Of a stretch of DNA of 64,000 nt, positions 33,887-44,438 are shown in pieces; the stretch's first letter is position 1; each line of letters starts with the position of its first letter. The DNA is taken from the NCBI GenBank assembly GCA_022414725.1, contig CM039462.1:131567268-131631267 (forward strand), in the 5' to 3' direction. Source of the stretch: Microglena sp. YARC. Its lineage: Eukaryota > Chlorophyta > Chlorophyceae > Chlamydomonadales > Chlamydomonadaceae. The notes under the pieces were generated by a model that worked only from the letters and a program-made list of their open reading frames with translations, did no database searches and was not told the DNA's origin. The position numbers and the translations under genes are program-made.

Positions 33887-34276
33887 ACCATTTTTTTTGG
33901 TTACATGTATTCTAGAATTTTGGTTACATGTATTCTGGAATTTTTGGTTACATTTTAGGGTTTCTTTGGTTACATTTCAAGTTTCTTTAAGTTATCATTG
34001 ATTGGCATTAGGTTCCTATTCCCGGATCGGGTTTTCTATACCGTTGTTACCCGACTTTGATATTTAGTTGTCCTCTTATATCCACTTGGCAAATTTTGGT
34101 TCTTTGCCTTGCTTCATACCTTCCCTTACACCCTTCGGGTTTCATTTGAAGTTTCTCTCGATTTTTTTTTCGGAGTTCTTTGATTTTTTTTTTTTTAATT
34201 TGTTACACATAGTTCTATGTCACCAGTGCCATAGGTGGAGTAGTACTATTGTATGTCACCTGTGTCATAGGTGGAG

Positions 34277-34600
34277 TATCAGCATGTATAGCGGTGCTCT
34301 CACGCGTTTTATGACTTGGTGACTACTTATGTACTCCCTTAGAACTATCGGCTCTCCTGAGCCAGCTTCCCGTGGGACTGAGTCATCTTGAGATGACTCA
34401 GTGGCAGCTTCCTGTCACCTACGTCTCCGGTCTGATCTGTACCCTGTTAGGTTCCTGTCTACCGCCTCCTTTCACCACAGGTGCCCCTTTATGGGTCTCC
34501 TGTGTCTGTAACGTTATCCTTGTCTCCGTGTATAGATTGGTGCGTCTGTTCCGCTGCTTTAATCTACTGTCCACTCTACCGGAGTGATTTCAAGCTGATA
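34277..34600 (+). repeat. 3' LTR of the young Copia
   Basis: Same 324 bp as the 5' LTR; preceded by a weak purine run AGGTGGAG. Confidence 0.95.
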
Positions 34601-34605
34601 GGGGA

Positions 34606-35674
34606 GAGGTTCCTAAGGATGCTTGCATTTTTGACCATCTCTGCCCGGTACCTGTTGGGGAATTTGGATGAGAGGAGGAGTGCTGTGGATCTGTCATGCA
34701 GAGTTCTGTTAAGGCGTTCTGCTGCACCATTGGTAGATGGGTTTCCTGGAACTGTAAAGTTGAGGGTGATTCCTTTTCTTTTGCACCAGTTTTTGAATCT
34801 GTTGCATGTATTCTGATCCATTGTCACAGAAAATGGTCCCAATCTTGTTCTGGGTGAGGATTTCATACCGTTCTAGCTCAGTGATGGTTGCACTGGCTAC
34901 TGCATCCTTAGTTTTGTGAAATGTGACAATGGAGTATTTGGAGTAATCATCTAGAATGCCTTGGAAGTAGAGGCTTCCATTGAGGCTAGGGATTTTCATC
35001 TTTCCACTCACGTCAATGTGAATGATGCCCATGGGTCTGGTAGCTCTGGTGTGAGATGTGGGGTAGGGGTTCTTGTCCATTTTAGAGAGAATGCAGATTT
35101 CACAGGTTTGCTTACTCATTTTGTTGAATGCAGATGGGGTGATGTCGTTTCCAATGACCAGGTCTTCTGAGGCCATTCTTGCTAAGGAACTGTATGCGAG
35201 GTGCCCCAGTCTGATGTGTTGGAGTTCAGCTGTCATGGGAGTTTTTCTAGAGACGGCTGCTAGAGCTACAGCTGTAGTGTATTCTGATCCTCTGATCAGG
35301 GTAGGATCATGTTTGGCCACGGGTACTAGGTAGAGATTACGTTTCTTTGGTCCTAAGATGATGACTTTGTTGTTGATGGTCATGGTGCCTTCGTGAGAGT
35401 TGAATTGGATTTCCATGTTGGGTACATTTTTGATAGCTGATGCCATGGAGAACAAGTTGGGTGTGTTCTGATCTGAATTAAGGTGGACATTGAGGAGTTT
35501 GTGGAGTTTACCATTTTCTCCTCTGACGAGGGCTGTGCCAGACTTCGTAATGTAGGTGTGGCCAAAGGCAGTCAGGACTTTTATAGGATTTTTGTCTTTG
35601 ATGTCATAGAGAAGGCTGGGATCCCCAGTCATGTGTGAGGTGGCACCTGTGTCCATGATCCAGTTTTTGTATAT
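34606..35674 (-). pseudogene. Outer Copia pol: protease and integrase N-part
   Basis: From 35674 down the frame reads YKNWIMDTGATSHMTGDPS (protease, catalytic DTG), then HIRLGHLAYSSLARM and CEICILSKMDKNP (zinc binding), GIIHIDVSG and CDNGSEY (two integrase Asp), with a frameshift near 34.80-34.83 kb before GNPSTNGAAERLNRTLHDRS (third catalytic Glu). The + strand Copia interrupts it at 34605. The family differs from the inserted element (only distant similarity). Confidence 0.88.
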
Positions 35675-35681
35675 GCTACGG

Positions 35682-36578
35682 CAGGAGGAGCCCAGGCCTC
35701 AAAAAATTCAGTCATGCCGATCGATTTTTTCTGAGAACAGGGCTGTAATCGCATGTATCATGGCGACATTTTAAGATACTTTTCGGGTCATTCTGAGCAC
35801 CTCATTTAGGGGGGGGGGGGGGGGGGGGGGTCAGCCCTCATTTTGTTTTTTGCTAACTTTTTACTCAGACCTCCGAATGACATTTTGAGACCACCCATAA
35901 GTAAGCCTTGGTAAGGGTAGTCTATTGGCACCACTTTGGACCTAGTGCAATAAGTATTTACCCCCCCCCCCCCTCCCCAAACCCCAGCCCAGCCCAGCCC
36001 AGCCCAGAGTAACAGTGGGTGAATGGCTGGGTATGTGTTGATAATATGGGTGGGTGAATGGGTGTGGGTGTGGGTGTGGGGGGGGATGCCCCCAGGCCCC
36101 CCCCTACCCCGACACACACACACCCAACCCACCCAACCACCGCCCCGACACTCCAACATGCGACAACACCGAAACGCCGCCATTCTACCAAGTGCTACAA
36201 GTTGGGTGGGACCCAAGGGGAAGTGTAGCTGAACCATGCTGAGATAATTGTCCTGCTACTTAGGTGCTACTGTTTTGTTTTAAATAATGAGAACTCCAGT
36301 TTTGAGCTGCCCCCTGCAAAGTTGAAGTGTGACTACGGTACTCGGGCAACCCAGAGGGGGTGCAAAACTGATTTTTGAATATCACACAATCACTATGTGG
36401 GAATTATGAGGATGCCATTATGTGCGCCATACTGTAAACCCCCAGAATCCATATCTAAGTTTTTCAAAAAGGGGTTATTCCTATTGAAGGGGGGGGGGGG
36501 GGGGGGGGGGGGAGGGGGGGGTCAGCCCTCCCCAGTTTTTTTAGGGAGGGCGTGGCCTATCTTTTTTTTCTCCTCCCG
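35682..36578 (-). mobile_element. Non-autonomous DNA transposon, copy 2 (7-bp TSD)
   Basis: Inverted homologue of 1766-2627. Its ends are CAGGAGGAG and CTCCTCCCG on the + strand, flanked by GCTACGG at 35675-35681 and 36579-36585. It sits between gag and protease of the outer Copia, and removing it with one duplication restores a continuous frame. Poly-G tracts at 35811-35830 and 36488-36513 correspond to poly-C in copy 1. Confidence 0.9.
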
Positions 36579-36585
36579 GCTACGG

Positions 36586-37036
36586 GTATGTTTTGTTGCA
36601 TTCAGAGCATAGTGGGTACTGGGTGTGATGTCTGTCTGTGGGGGTTGTTGTTTAGAACTTGTGCAGGGGTCTTCAGGAGACTGGATGGGATTTTTATCTG
36701 TGGGTTCAGGAGGTGGTTTGTTGAGCCAGGGGAAGGGGAACAAATCTGTGTCAATGTCCTTGGTGTGCTCAAAATACCAGTCTGCATAGACATCCTTGAG
36801 CCAGTACATGAGGTCTGTACCCATATGGGAACGACCGTACTGCAATCTGAATGCTGGGGACATGTTGTGCAAGATGAAGATCATAGATCTGTAGTGTAAG
36901 AGAGGTAAGGGCAGATCTATATTCTCATCTTCTATCACCTTAATATCCTGAGAGATGTCCTGCAGCCATTGATGGAATGCCGTAGCGTTGGTTGCCGACG
37001 GTGCATCCATTGGAGAGGGGCTGGGAGAGTCCAGGA

Positions 37037-37067
<31 letters not shown>

Positions 37068-37088
37068 TTGCGGGGCCGATGGTGTCAT
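36586..37088 (-). pseudogene. Outer Copia gag N-terminal part
   Basis: MTPSAPQAPPPPPP.. then a gag-like helical part (ATAFHQWLQDISQDIKVIED..YGRSHMGTDLMYWLKDVYAD) and a Pro/Thr-rich tail ending NATKHTRS at the transposon junction. The poly-Pro run is a poly-G tract (37041-37066) on the + strand. Further upstream (37100-37330) several frames are open and the true 5' end is unclear; no 5' LTR was found. Confidence 0.7.
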
Positions 37089-37659
37089 AGGAGGTGGCGG
37101 AAGGAGAGGGAGAGGGGAACTGATGGGTAGACGCAGTGGGGGGGGACGGGGGGGGGGGCTGGTGTTCCAGCGGGGTGCCTAGCGATCAGAAGTGTTTCTG
37201 GGCCAGAGATCCTTTTTCTTCGGTTGTTGCGCCAGCAACTGTTGAAGACACTGCAGGTGCGCGGGAGCTCGGGATCTACGGACAGGATAACAGGCTTGAT
37301 GCGCTCAAGTCTGTTGCTGTGGAACACGGGGCGGGGCGGCGTTGGGCCAATTGATTATGCATTATACTTCAATTAACTAAATGACTAAACTGAATGAATG
37401 ACTAGGATCTCCTTTAAGAATGTATTTACAAAACACGATGAAAACAAACGAGTACCAACAAACATAGTAATGAAACTATAATACATCCTAGAAACCTGAA
37501 AAAGAGTAACTCGTTATTTTATGGTAAGCGACTACGGCATTACAATGTTAAGTCGCGCTAGCGATGTTATGTACTGATATACACTCTAGAACTCCCCATG
37601 AGGTTCATGAAGATCTAAATTCTAGACGAGGAACAAGCTAGTGTGAGCTCCAATCTTGT

Positions 37660-37680
37660 TTACAGCTTGGTGGGCTTGAA
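37660..37680 (-). CDS. Small gene copy 2, exon 5
   Basis: FKPTKL and TAA after acceptor CTGCGCAG. Confidence 0.6.
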   Translation of the reverse strand, partial: FKPTKL

Positions 37681-39023
37681 CTGCGCAGCAGAGAGAAGAT
37701 GAAAAAAACAGTCAGGACCTTGGATTACCCGGATGTATTGTTTGTGTATTTTGAAAGGGTTCACCCTAGGAAGTGGGACCCCGCACACAAAAGCATGCAA
37801 ATTTTCACCCACGGTGGTGGTTCCCCTCGTGCTAAGCAGGTGTGTGTAGTACGTATGGTGGCGCGGCACACAGACCAAGAAGCCTTCAGGCTGCTATACC
37901 ATGTAACCAACCCAAACCCAACTGCAGAAACGAATCATAAACAAAAAGACATTTCCCTGGAAGTAAGCGAGGTAGGCGCTCCTCCTAACTCACCTCGTTT
38001 TGAAAAAGGACTGGGTAGGTATCGTGGCCAATTGCACGGGCTCGGAAAAAGGCCCTGACTGGGTTATCGTGGTATGCCTGTGTGGAGAAGAAGGACAACA
38101 ATTTCAGCAACACAGCACATTTGGAGTTCATTAGGGCAAGAGGAATAATGATATCATCATCATCAATACGGTTTGCTGCAGTGCTAAGACATTTGGCATA
38201 CAGCAGAGATGTTTTTTTCTCGCCAAGTCGCCAGAACTAACCAGTGAAACTGTTGAGTTGTGTGTCACCTCGAGGCGTCAACCTATCACACGACTCCGAG
38301 AGATGGGTCGTCAAAAGGCAACCCGCTGGACGTGTAGGGGGTTCATCAACACCGAAGTAGGCACAATATAACCGGGGGGGCTATCAAATAGGTACAATAT
38401 CACCGGCGGATATCAGCGCTGGATGTGCAACCTGGACGACCCGGGACGACCCTGGATCTGCGCCCGCGAGTCAGAACAGACCACGCGTAGGCCCCCCTTG
38501 TCAGCAAAACCTGATTCTCACCGTCTTTAGGGACTGGACATCCTCGTCGTCGTCATAGAGAGACAAGTTGCGGGTGTCGGGGTCCACTAACAAAAACTTG
38601 CCTATCACGACAGAGAAGGCGAGGCCGGCACCGCCCTGCAGCGTGGCATAGAAGTTCGGTCAGTAAGGGTGAGCGACAAGGGCGTGTTAGGGTTAGCGCG
38701 CAAGGTGGCACGATAGCAGACTGATTATCGTGGGTCTATAATCATCAGTGAGAGGAGCAAATTGTAGTAGGAGCAACCAGGGAGGTATCAGTTCCCTAAA
38801 ACTGGTCGCACTCAAGCAGTCGGCATATAAGGACGCAGGTTAGCCAAGGGATCAACTTACAATTAGGGATAGGACGAACTTAGCCTGTTGGAAGGGGAGA
38901 AGGGTGTGAGAGGAGAAGAAGGGGAGATAGGACATTTAGTTGGAAGTCTGGGGTGGGGTAATATTCGGCTGAGGGGGCGAGCGTGTGGTTCCTTACGTCA
39001 TGTGGAATTCCCTTGCCGCCCAT
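37660..39023 (-). CDS. Small five-exon gene, copy 2 (89 aa, unknown function)
   Basis: Exons 38997-39023, 38861-38884, 38522-38635, 37994-38077 and 37660-37680, all phase 0 with GT-AG introns of 112, 225, 444 and 313 bp. The product runs MGGKGIPHD, AKFVLSLI, GGAGLAFSVVIGKFLLVDPD, TRNLSLYDDDEDVQSLKT, AYHDNPVRAFFRARAIGHDT, YPVLFQNE, FKPTKL. One hydrophobic helix (about residues 12-33) precedes an acidic loop and a basic segment, which suggests a one-pass membrane protein with a soluble C-terminus. Size and layout recall accessory subunits of respiratory complexes, but I cannot match a family. This copy has compact introns and is the best candidate for the expressed locus. Confidence 0.65.
37994..38077 (-). 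CDS. Small gene copy 2, exon 4
   Basis: 28 codons between CCACACAG and GTGAGT. Confidence 0.65.
38522..38635 (-). CDS. Small gene copy 2, exon 3
   Basis: 38 codons with the hydrophobic segment and YDDDED; acceptor GCTGCAG, donor GTGAGA. Confidence 0.65.
38861..38884 (-). CDS. Small gene copy 2, exon 2 (micro-exon)
   Basis: AKFVLSLI between CCAACAG and GTAAGT. Confidence 0.55.
38997..39023 (-). CDS. Small gene copy 2, exon 1
   Basis: Nine codons MGGKGIPHD, donor GTAAGG. Reading through the donor would give 20 or so more codons ending PTPDF, but that part differs between copies by indels. Confidence 0.5.
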
Positions 39024-39666
39024 CTTAGCTAGTTGGGATAACATTAGACGAGTAAAGTAGAGGAGGCGATTTGAAGATAATGATCAGCTAATGAAGAAGG
39101 TACGTTAATTTTCGCATTTTATACTGAACGCATCAGTGTCCCCTCGGCCTGGTCCCCCCCAGGGTCTCCTGGTCTCGTCAGCTTAAACCTGAACCCGCCT
39201 TGAAAACAAGTTCCGACACCTGCACCTGTCGGAACTATGACGAAGGCGGAGGTGTTCCGACATCCGACAGTGCCACAGGAATGAGAAGTGGAAAGGCGGT
39301 CGCGAAGGTCTCGCGCTTCTTCTTAATAGCGCATCGCATTTCTACGGTAGCATGCGCAATAAATCGACGAGCATGCTCACGCGACCACCAACCCTCAATC
39401 GTGTGCATGCGAACTGAGCGTCTTGGGAATTTGCATTTCAACCACTTCTCACTCTTCTGCTTCCCTCGCATTTTTCAAACAGAATCACCTCAAACAGTAA
39501 CGGAAAAGGACGCGCACGCCGAGACCGCACGCGCGGACGCGGGGAGAAAAATAGAAACCATCAAACCACCTCGATCCAATTAAATCCCCCCGCCGCTCCA
39601 CTGCTCGTTTCCCCGAAGCAAATAAGTTAACAGATCACAATCGCCACGCTACTGCTCCCTACCGCG

Positions 39667-39846
39667 ATGCCTCCACTACTCTCCTCTACCTCGTACCTCA
39701 CGCTAAGCTTCTCATGCTTCCTGGCAACGCTCACGCTCGCCCCGCTCAGGGCGCAGTGCTCGTCATTCCCCCCAAGCCCAGCCACCAACACAGCACAGAG
39801 CCTGAGTCAGGATCGTTCTTCAATTGACGTTCAGGATACGATGTAG
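39667..39846 (+). CDS. Conserved 59-codon ORF, copy 2
   Basis: ATG 39667 to TAG 39844. Hydrophobic start MPPLLSSTSYLTLSFSCFLA TLTLAPLRAQC, then a Ser/Pro-rich tail. It is 644 bp from the divergent small-gene ATG. The antisense frame contains a stop shortly beyond the ORF (TAA after VAIVIC), which slightly favours the + strand. Confidence 0.4.
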   Translation: MPPLLSSTSYLTLSFSCFLATLTLAPLRAQCSSFPPSPATNTAQSLSQDRSSIDVQDTM

Positions 39847-41764
39847 CGGGAACAGCTGCTTGGTGAGAATCGCTGCGATATGATAACGATGAACCCATCT
39901 GATGTATTTCGTACCCTGTTTCGCCCGACCGTGTCCTAGGTGCACCTCCCCGCGATTCAGAGGAATGAAGGAGAAGGAGAATTGTTGCATTGTTCGGTAC
40001 GCCTTCACGCGTCTAGGAGTCTGCAGGAGACAATTCGCCCCCCTTGCGATACCCACCCACGAGGAGCATACACATCTCCAGGAATTGAAGCCGTTTTTTT
40101 TTTACGGGTATTGCTTGTCTGGGTCCAGCCAATAATTCAGACACCAGTTCTTTCACTTGTCCACCCACACAACAGGGAATATCGGGTTAGGGTCATTGCT
40201 TGTGGTAAAGGAAAGTTTCCTGGTCAGATTTCCTGGTCTGCCTCACTCCACCTTGCTACAGATGTGTGTATTTGTATGTGTATAGTCCAGCCAGGGGTAC
40301 AGGTCCAGGTAGGGATAGTCATCATCATCGGTGCAGATGATGACTAGATAAGCCCAAGCAATGATCCCATGGATTATACCAGCTGACTGTGTTGACCTTG
40401 TATTTGTGGTCAGGGTCAGTTCATAAGTGCTTGCTTTCGGTTTAGCCCCTCCCAATATCAAGGCTGTGAAAGTCTCTTTAGCCTCTTTGGCTCCCCCTGG
40501 GCTGGACTGTAACATACATTTAGATGTCAGGTTGCAAGCACGATATATATGGCGGTGCAACAAGCAGAATGAACAAAGCAGGTATGCGCCCAAGGTGCTC
40601 GTATCGGTAGGGCGTTTTTTTTTGCAGACGTAGGGTACCAGAAGCAGACAACGGTCATAACGCCTGTAACATGCATACATGCAGACATATGGTCCTGGAG
40701 ATCTTGAGGTGCACATGCATCCGCCTTGACACCAGCATCTCATCCACTAGTGTTATTCAAGCTGCTGCTGGCACATCTGGAGTCCAGTGGGACACACCTT
40801 ACCTTATGGCACCAGGATATGTAACCCTCCTCCTCCTCCTCCCCATCCCCATACTCATCATCAATATCGTCATCAGGATTATCATCATCATAAGTATGAG
40901 TCATTTGTTATTGCCCATGTAGACCTGTGGCAAGGAGGTATCATTTGTCATGTATTAATTACTGACTGGCTGTTCATTCATATGTGCTTGAACAATTGCA
41001 GGCCAGCAGCTCAGACCTGAGCAGGATCAAATGAAGGCTCGTCCTGTCAATCAACAGTGAGGGACTACATATATCACTTCTCTCTACGTCCCTTGGTGGG
41101 CCTTTGGCGAACGTTTATGATTTCTACTGACGAATGCAAGACATTAGTCAAGACTTAGTACACGTAGCAACTCGCTATAATCCTGAATCCATGATCCCTC
41201 CTGTTAGTGACTGGCTCAGGGAGTTGCCTAGAAGCTGCAGCTCGAAGCCGAAAAGAAAATCACTGCTGATCTCGTCACTATCATTGATATGGCACCATTT
41301 ATATGGGGCTCACTGACTGGGTTGAATTATTGTGGCACTACAATGTACACGCATGGGGTGGGGGACAACTATGAGAACAGAGACGTTTCCCTAACGTTCC
41401 CTACCTAGGGAGAGCTTTCTCTAACTTTCCCCAAGTCCCCCGTCGACTGCAGTCTTTATGCGATCGCAATGAACAGAGTGGAATTCACAGGAGGATTGTA
41501 TGCCTCTAGCAAATCCTCCTGCTTCTGTCATTTATAATTGTTTCTTATTGGTCAGAGATTATGGCTTGGGTTGCATTGAATTATAACGATATGACCATTG
41601 AAGGTGCTTTAGGGGCCCCGGTATATAATAACCTCATGTCATGCTACATATAACTAAATAAGAAGTATGAGTTGTTTCTCATCATGTGGGTATAGCATCA
41701 TTTTTCTGTTTGGATTTGATAGGGTAATCACATGATGCGATGGTTTTCCAGCCAGATCTTGGCT

Positions 41765-43265
41765 TCACACCGTCTTTCAATTCCAAGTCCCCCCCCCCCC
41801 CCCCCCCCCCCCATTCAAGTTTTTCTGTTTTTAGTTTTATGTTTGAAGCTGTTAGTTAATCGGAGGGTTATATTGTGAGAATGAATTTATGCCGATTGTA
41901 CTATTATACTATCCTATTGTAGGGATTCAAAGTTAAAGGTTTGTTTGGTGTAAAGTGATTTGGTCAGTTTAAGGTTTAAGATAGTAACTGGATTTGAATT
42001 GCTTTAGTGAATTCAGTGGGCATCAAAATTCAAACGTTTGGGGCATTCATTCGTGTAATACGGTAACTGGAACCAGCCTTCTCCCACTTCCAGCTGTAAA
42101 CCCGAACTTGAACTTGGTCACATTGAGCCAGCCAGTATTTTGGCTGTTCGCCGTCTTCAACAGCAACATAAACAATTCAAAGCCAAGCATTAAAAACAAT
42201 AATAATTGTTACAATCTCATCATACATCCATCGATGAACAGAGGTACTACCTTCACTCAATTCTCTTCATATGTAAAATGTCCCTTCTGCTGATGCCCAT
42301 ATCTTCATCTTTACTACTGCAAAAATCAGCGAGCAGCCAAATTGCTGCTTGAAGCTATTAAACCAATCAAGTTCAAGTATGTACTGCAAGTTAGAGGGTA
42401 GGTGTGGGCTATGTAGGTTAAAGGTGGTTCGGCGCTGCCGTAAACGGCCTAGACAAATTACACGTTTGGAAGCCAATGCCTGGAAGCTCCTGTGTGTTCA
42501 CGGATGAATCAAACTTGAACTTGAACATGGCTAATTAGCTACCGGTACTTGACCTTCATCTTCGTTATATCGCTCCTGCCAGCAATTGGGAGAAGATGGT
42601 TACTGTGATAGAAACTGAGAAAATAGACGGTACTTAGCAGTACGTCGACGAGGCTGCCCGTTAGAGCAGCGGAGTCGAGGGCCGCTTAGGTACATACAAG
42701 CCAGGATTCTAAGGTGGCACTTGGCAGTACATCGGCGAGCTGCCCGGTAGAGCAGTGAAGTCGAGGGCCACCAAGATACCTTCTCCATCCAGCAATTGGG
42801 CTACTCGCCATCTTCGGCAATAATATTCAAAGGGTACAAATCCGAAACCCTGAACCCACGAAGGGCCTAAATCAAAACCCATGTCTGCTAGGGAGTTACT
42901 CGTCCTCGTCAGAACTTGAACTTGGTTACATGGCTCCAGCCTTTAATTTAAGGCTACTTGCCCTCTTCTGCAGCAACATATTCAATTCAAATCGCCGTCC
43001 TTGTCAGAGGATCCTCCGTCGCTTTCCTCCTCCTCCGCCCCCTCACTGTCTTCGTCCTCATCTATGGAAATGATAATATTTAAAGGGTACATATTATTGA
43101 GAAGGCAAATATCACGATGGTAAAAACCACTCAACTAAACTTATCCTAAACACTTAACCTTCAATCCTAACCCCAAAAGGGCCAAAACCAAACCCCGTTT
43201 CAGCTAGGTCGCTAGGTGTCGTCCTAGCCGGAGAAACCTCCATCACTCTCCTCCTCCTGAGTTAC
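41765..43265. repeat. Interspersed TTGAACTTGG repeats and UTP5 tail remnants (block A)
   Basis: After a poly-C tract (41790-41811) come four or five direct and inverted copies of a segment with TTGAACTTGGTTACATGGC, CAGCAATTTGGCTACTCGCC and TTCAATAATATTCAAA-like parts. The same set occurs at 46.94-47.60 kb and inverted at 51.64-51.75 kb. 42985-43062 and 43226-43262 are, on the - strand, decayed copies of the UTP5 acidic end (reading DEDEDSEGAEEEESDGGSSD and EEEESDGGFSG). Confidence 0.75.
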
Positions 43266-43593
43266 CGAAGGTGTATTTGCTACAGTAGCCAAATAGGCCA
43301 AAGGGACTTGCAAAGCCATGATATCAGTTTGGAACTTGGGACTAAACGTTAAGGCACTCACGGACTGATGCCCAAACAATGATTTTACCAACGGGGGCCC
43401 TGAGTTCGTGCTACAATGGCAATTTATGTACATGAGTATTCTACGTCCTCGTCATACCTTCTCTCTCCCTATCTCCTCCTCCTCTCCCCTCCCGAGGAGA
43501 GAGGAAGAGGAGGAGATAGGGACAGGGAAGGTTGTGTTAGAAGTCTGGTGTGGGGGAATCTTCGGTTGAGGGGGGGAGGTTGTGTTTGCTAAC

Positions 43594-43620
43594 GTCAGCT
43601 GTAAGTCCCTTGGCGCCCAT
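43594..43620 (-). pseudogene. Small gene copy 3: exon 1 remnant
   Basis: MGAKGLTAD with the donor changed to GTTAGC. No exon 2-5 homologue follows; the sequence runs into a CTCCTC/GAGGAG palindromic region (43455-43520) and then into block A's end. Confidence 0.65.
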
Positions 43621-44258
43621 GCTTGCTGATTGGTCTATCAAAAGAAGAGCAAAGTAGAGGAGTCGATTTGATGAGTATGATAGGCTAATGCCGGCAAATG
43701 CTGAACGTCTGTTCGTTTCGCCTTTATTGCTGGATGCAACAGTCTGGTCCAGGGTCCACTGGGGGGTCCCCGTGGGGGTCCCCGTGGGGGGTCCTCTCAC
43801 CTGGTCTTGTCAGACAAAACCTGAACCCGCGTGAACACAAATCCCGATATTTATGGAACTATGACGAGGCGGAGGCGATCCGACAGTGTCACGGGAATGA
43901 GAAGTCGACAGACTGTCGTGAACATCTCGCACTTCTTATACTGCATCGCGTTGCTACGGTAGCATGCGCAATAACACGAAGAGTATGCTCGCGAGCAATC
44001 ATCGACCCTCAACCGTATGCGAACTGAGCAACTTGAGATTAATGAGAATTCGCATCACAATCACTTCTCACTCTTTTGCTTCCCTCACTTTTTTTCCGAA
44101 CAGAATTACCTCCGAGCCAGTCCGAGTAGAAAAATAAAAACCGAGCAGAAAATAAAAACCAGTTCGATCCAATCTTATCCCCCGCCACTCCACTGCTAGT
44201 TTCCCCGAAGCAAATAAGACAGCAGATCACAATCGCCACGCTACTACTCCCTACCGCG

Positions 44259-44438
44259 ATGCCCCCACTACTCTCCTCTACCTCATACCTTACGCTAAGC
44301 TTCTCATGCTTCTTGGCATCGCTCACGCTCGCCCCGGTCAGGGCGCAGTGCTCGTCGTTCCCCCCAAGCCCCGCCAACCACCCAGCACTGTACCAGAGTC
44401 AGGATCGTTCTTCAGTTGACGTTCAGGAGACGATGTAG
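44259..44438 (+). CDS. Conserved 59-codon ORF, copy 3
   Basis: Same length and signal-like start as the other copies (Thr21 is Ser, position 27 Val). It remains open although the divergent small gene beside it is truncated. 639 bp to that ATG. Confidence 0.4.
   Translation: MPPLLSSTSYLTLSFSCFLASLTLAPVRAQCSSFPPSPANHPALYQSQDRSSVDVQETM

Larger units (their letters stand above)
27666..34600 (+). mobile_element. Full-length Copia LTR retrotransposon (6,935 bp), young
   Basis: LTRs at 27666-27989 and 34277-34600 are both 324 bp, begin TATCAGC and end GCTGATA, and appear identical where compared. The target duplication GGGGA lies at 27661-27665 and 34601-34605. Internal order is gag, protease, integrase, reverse transcriptase, RNase H, which defines Ty1/Copia. 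Just after the 5' LTR, GGTTACTGGGCTC weakly resembles the half-tRNA (initiator Met) primer site of some Copia elements. The 3' UTR has a repeated TTTTGGTTACATGTATTCT. It sits inside the integrase of an older - strand Copia element. Matching LTRs mean recent insertion. Confidence 0.95.
37360..43440. repeat. Segmental repeat block A
   Basis: Holds complete copy 2 of the small five-exon gene, copy 2 of the 59-codon ORF, the same downstream landmarks as block C (40.13-41.73 kb), then 41.75-43.26 kb shared with block B, ending in UTP5 tail remnants. It is tandem to block B (43.5-48.03 kb). Confidence 0.8.
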
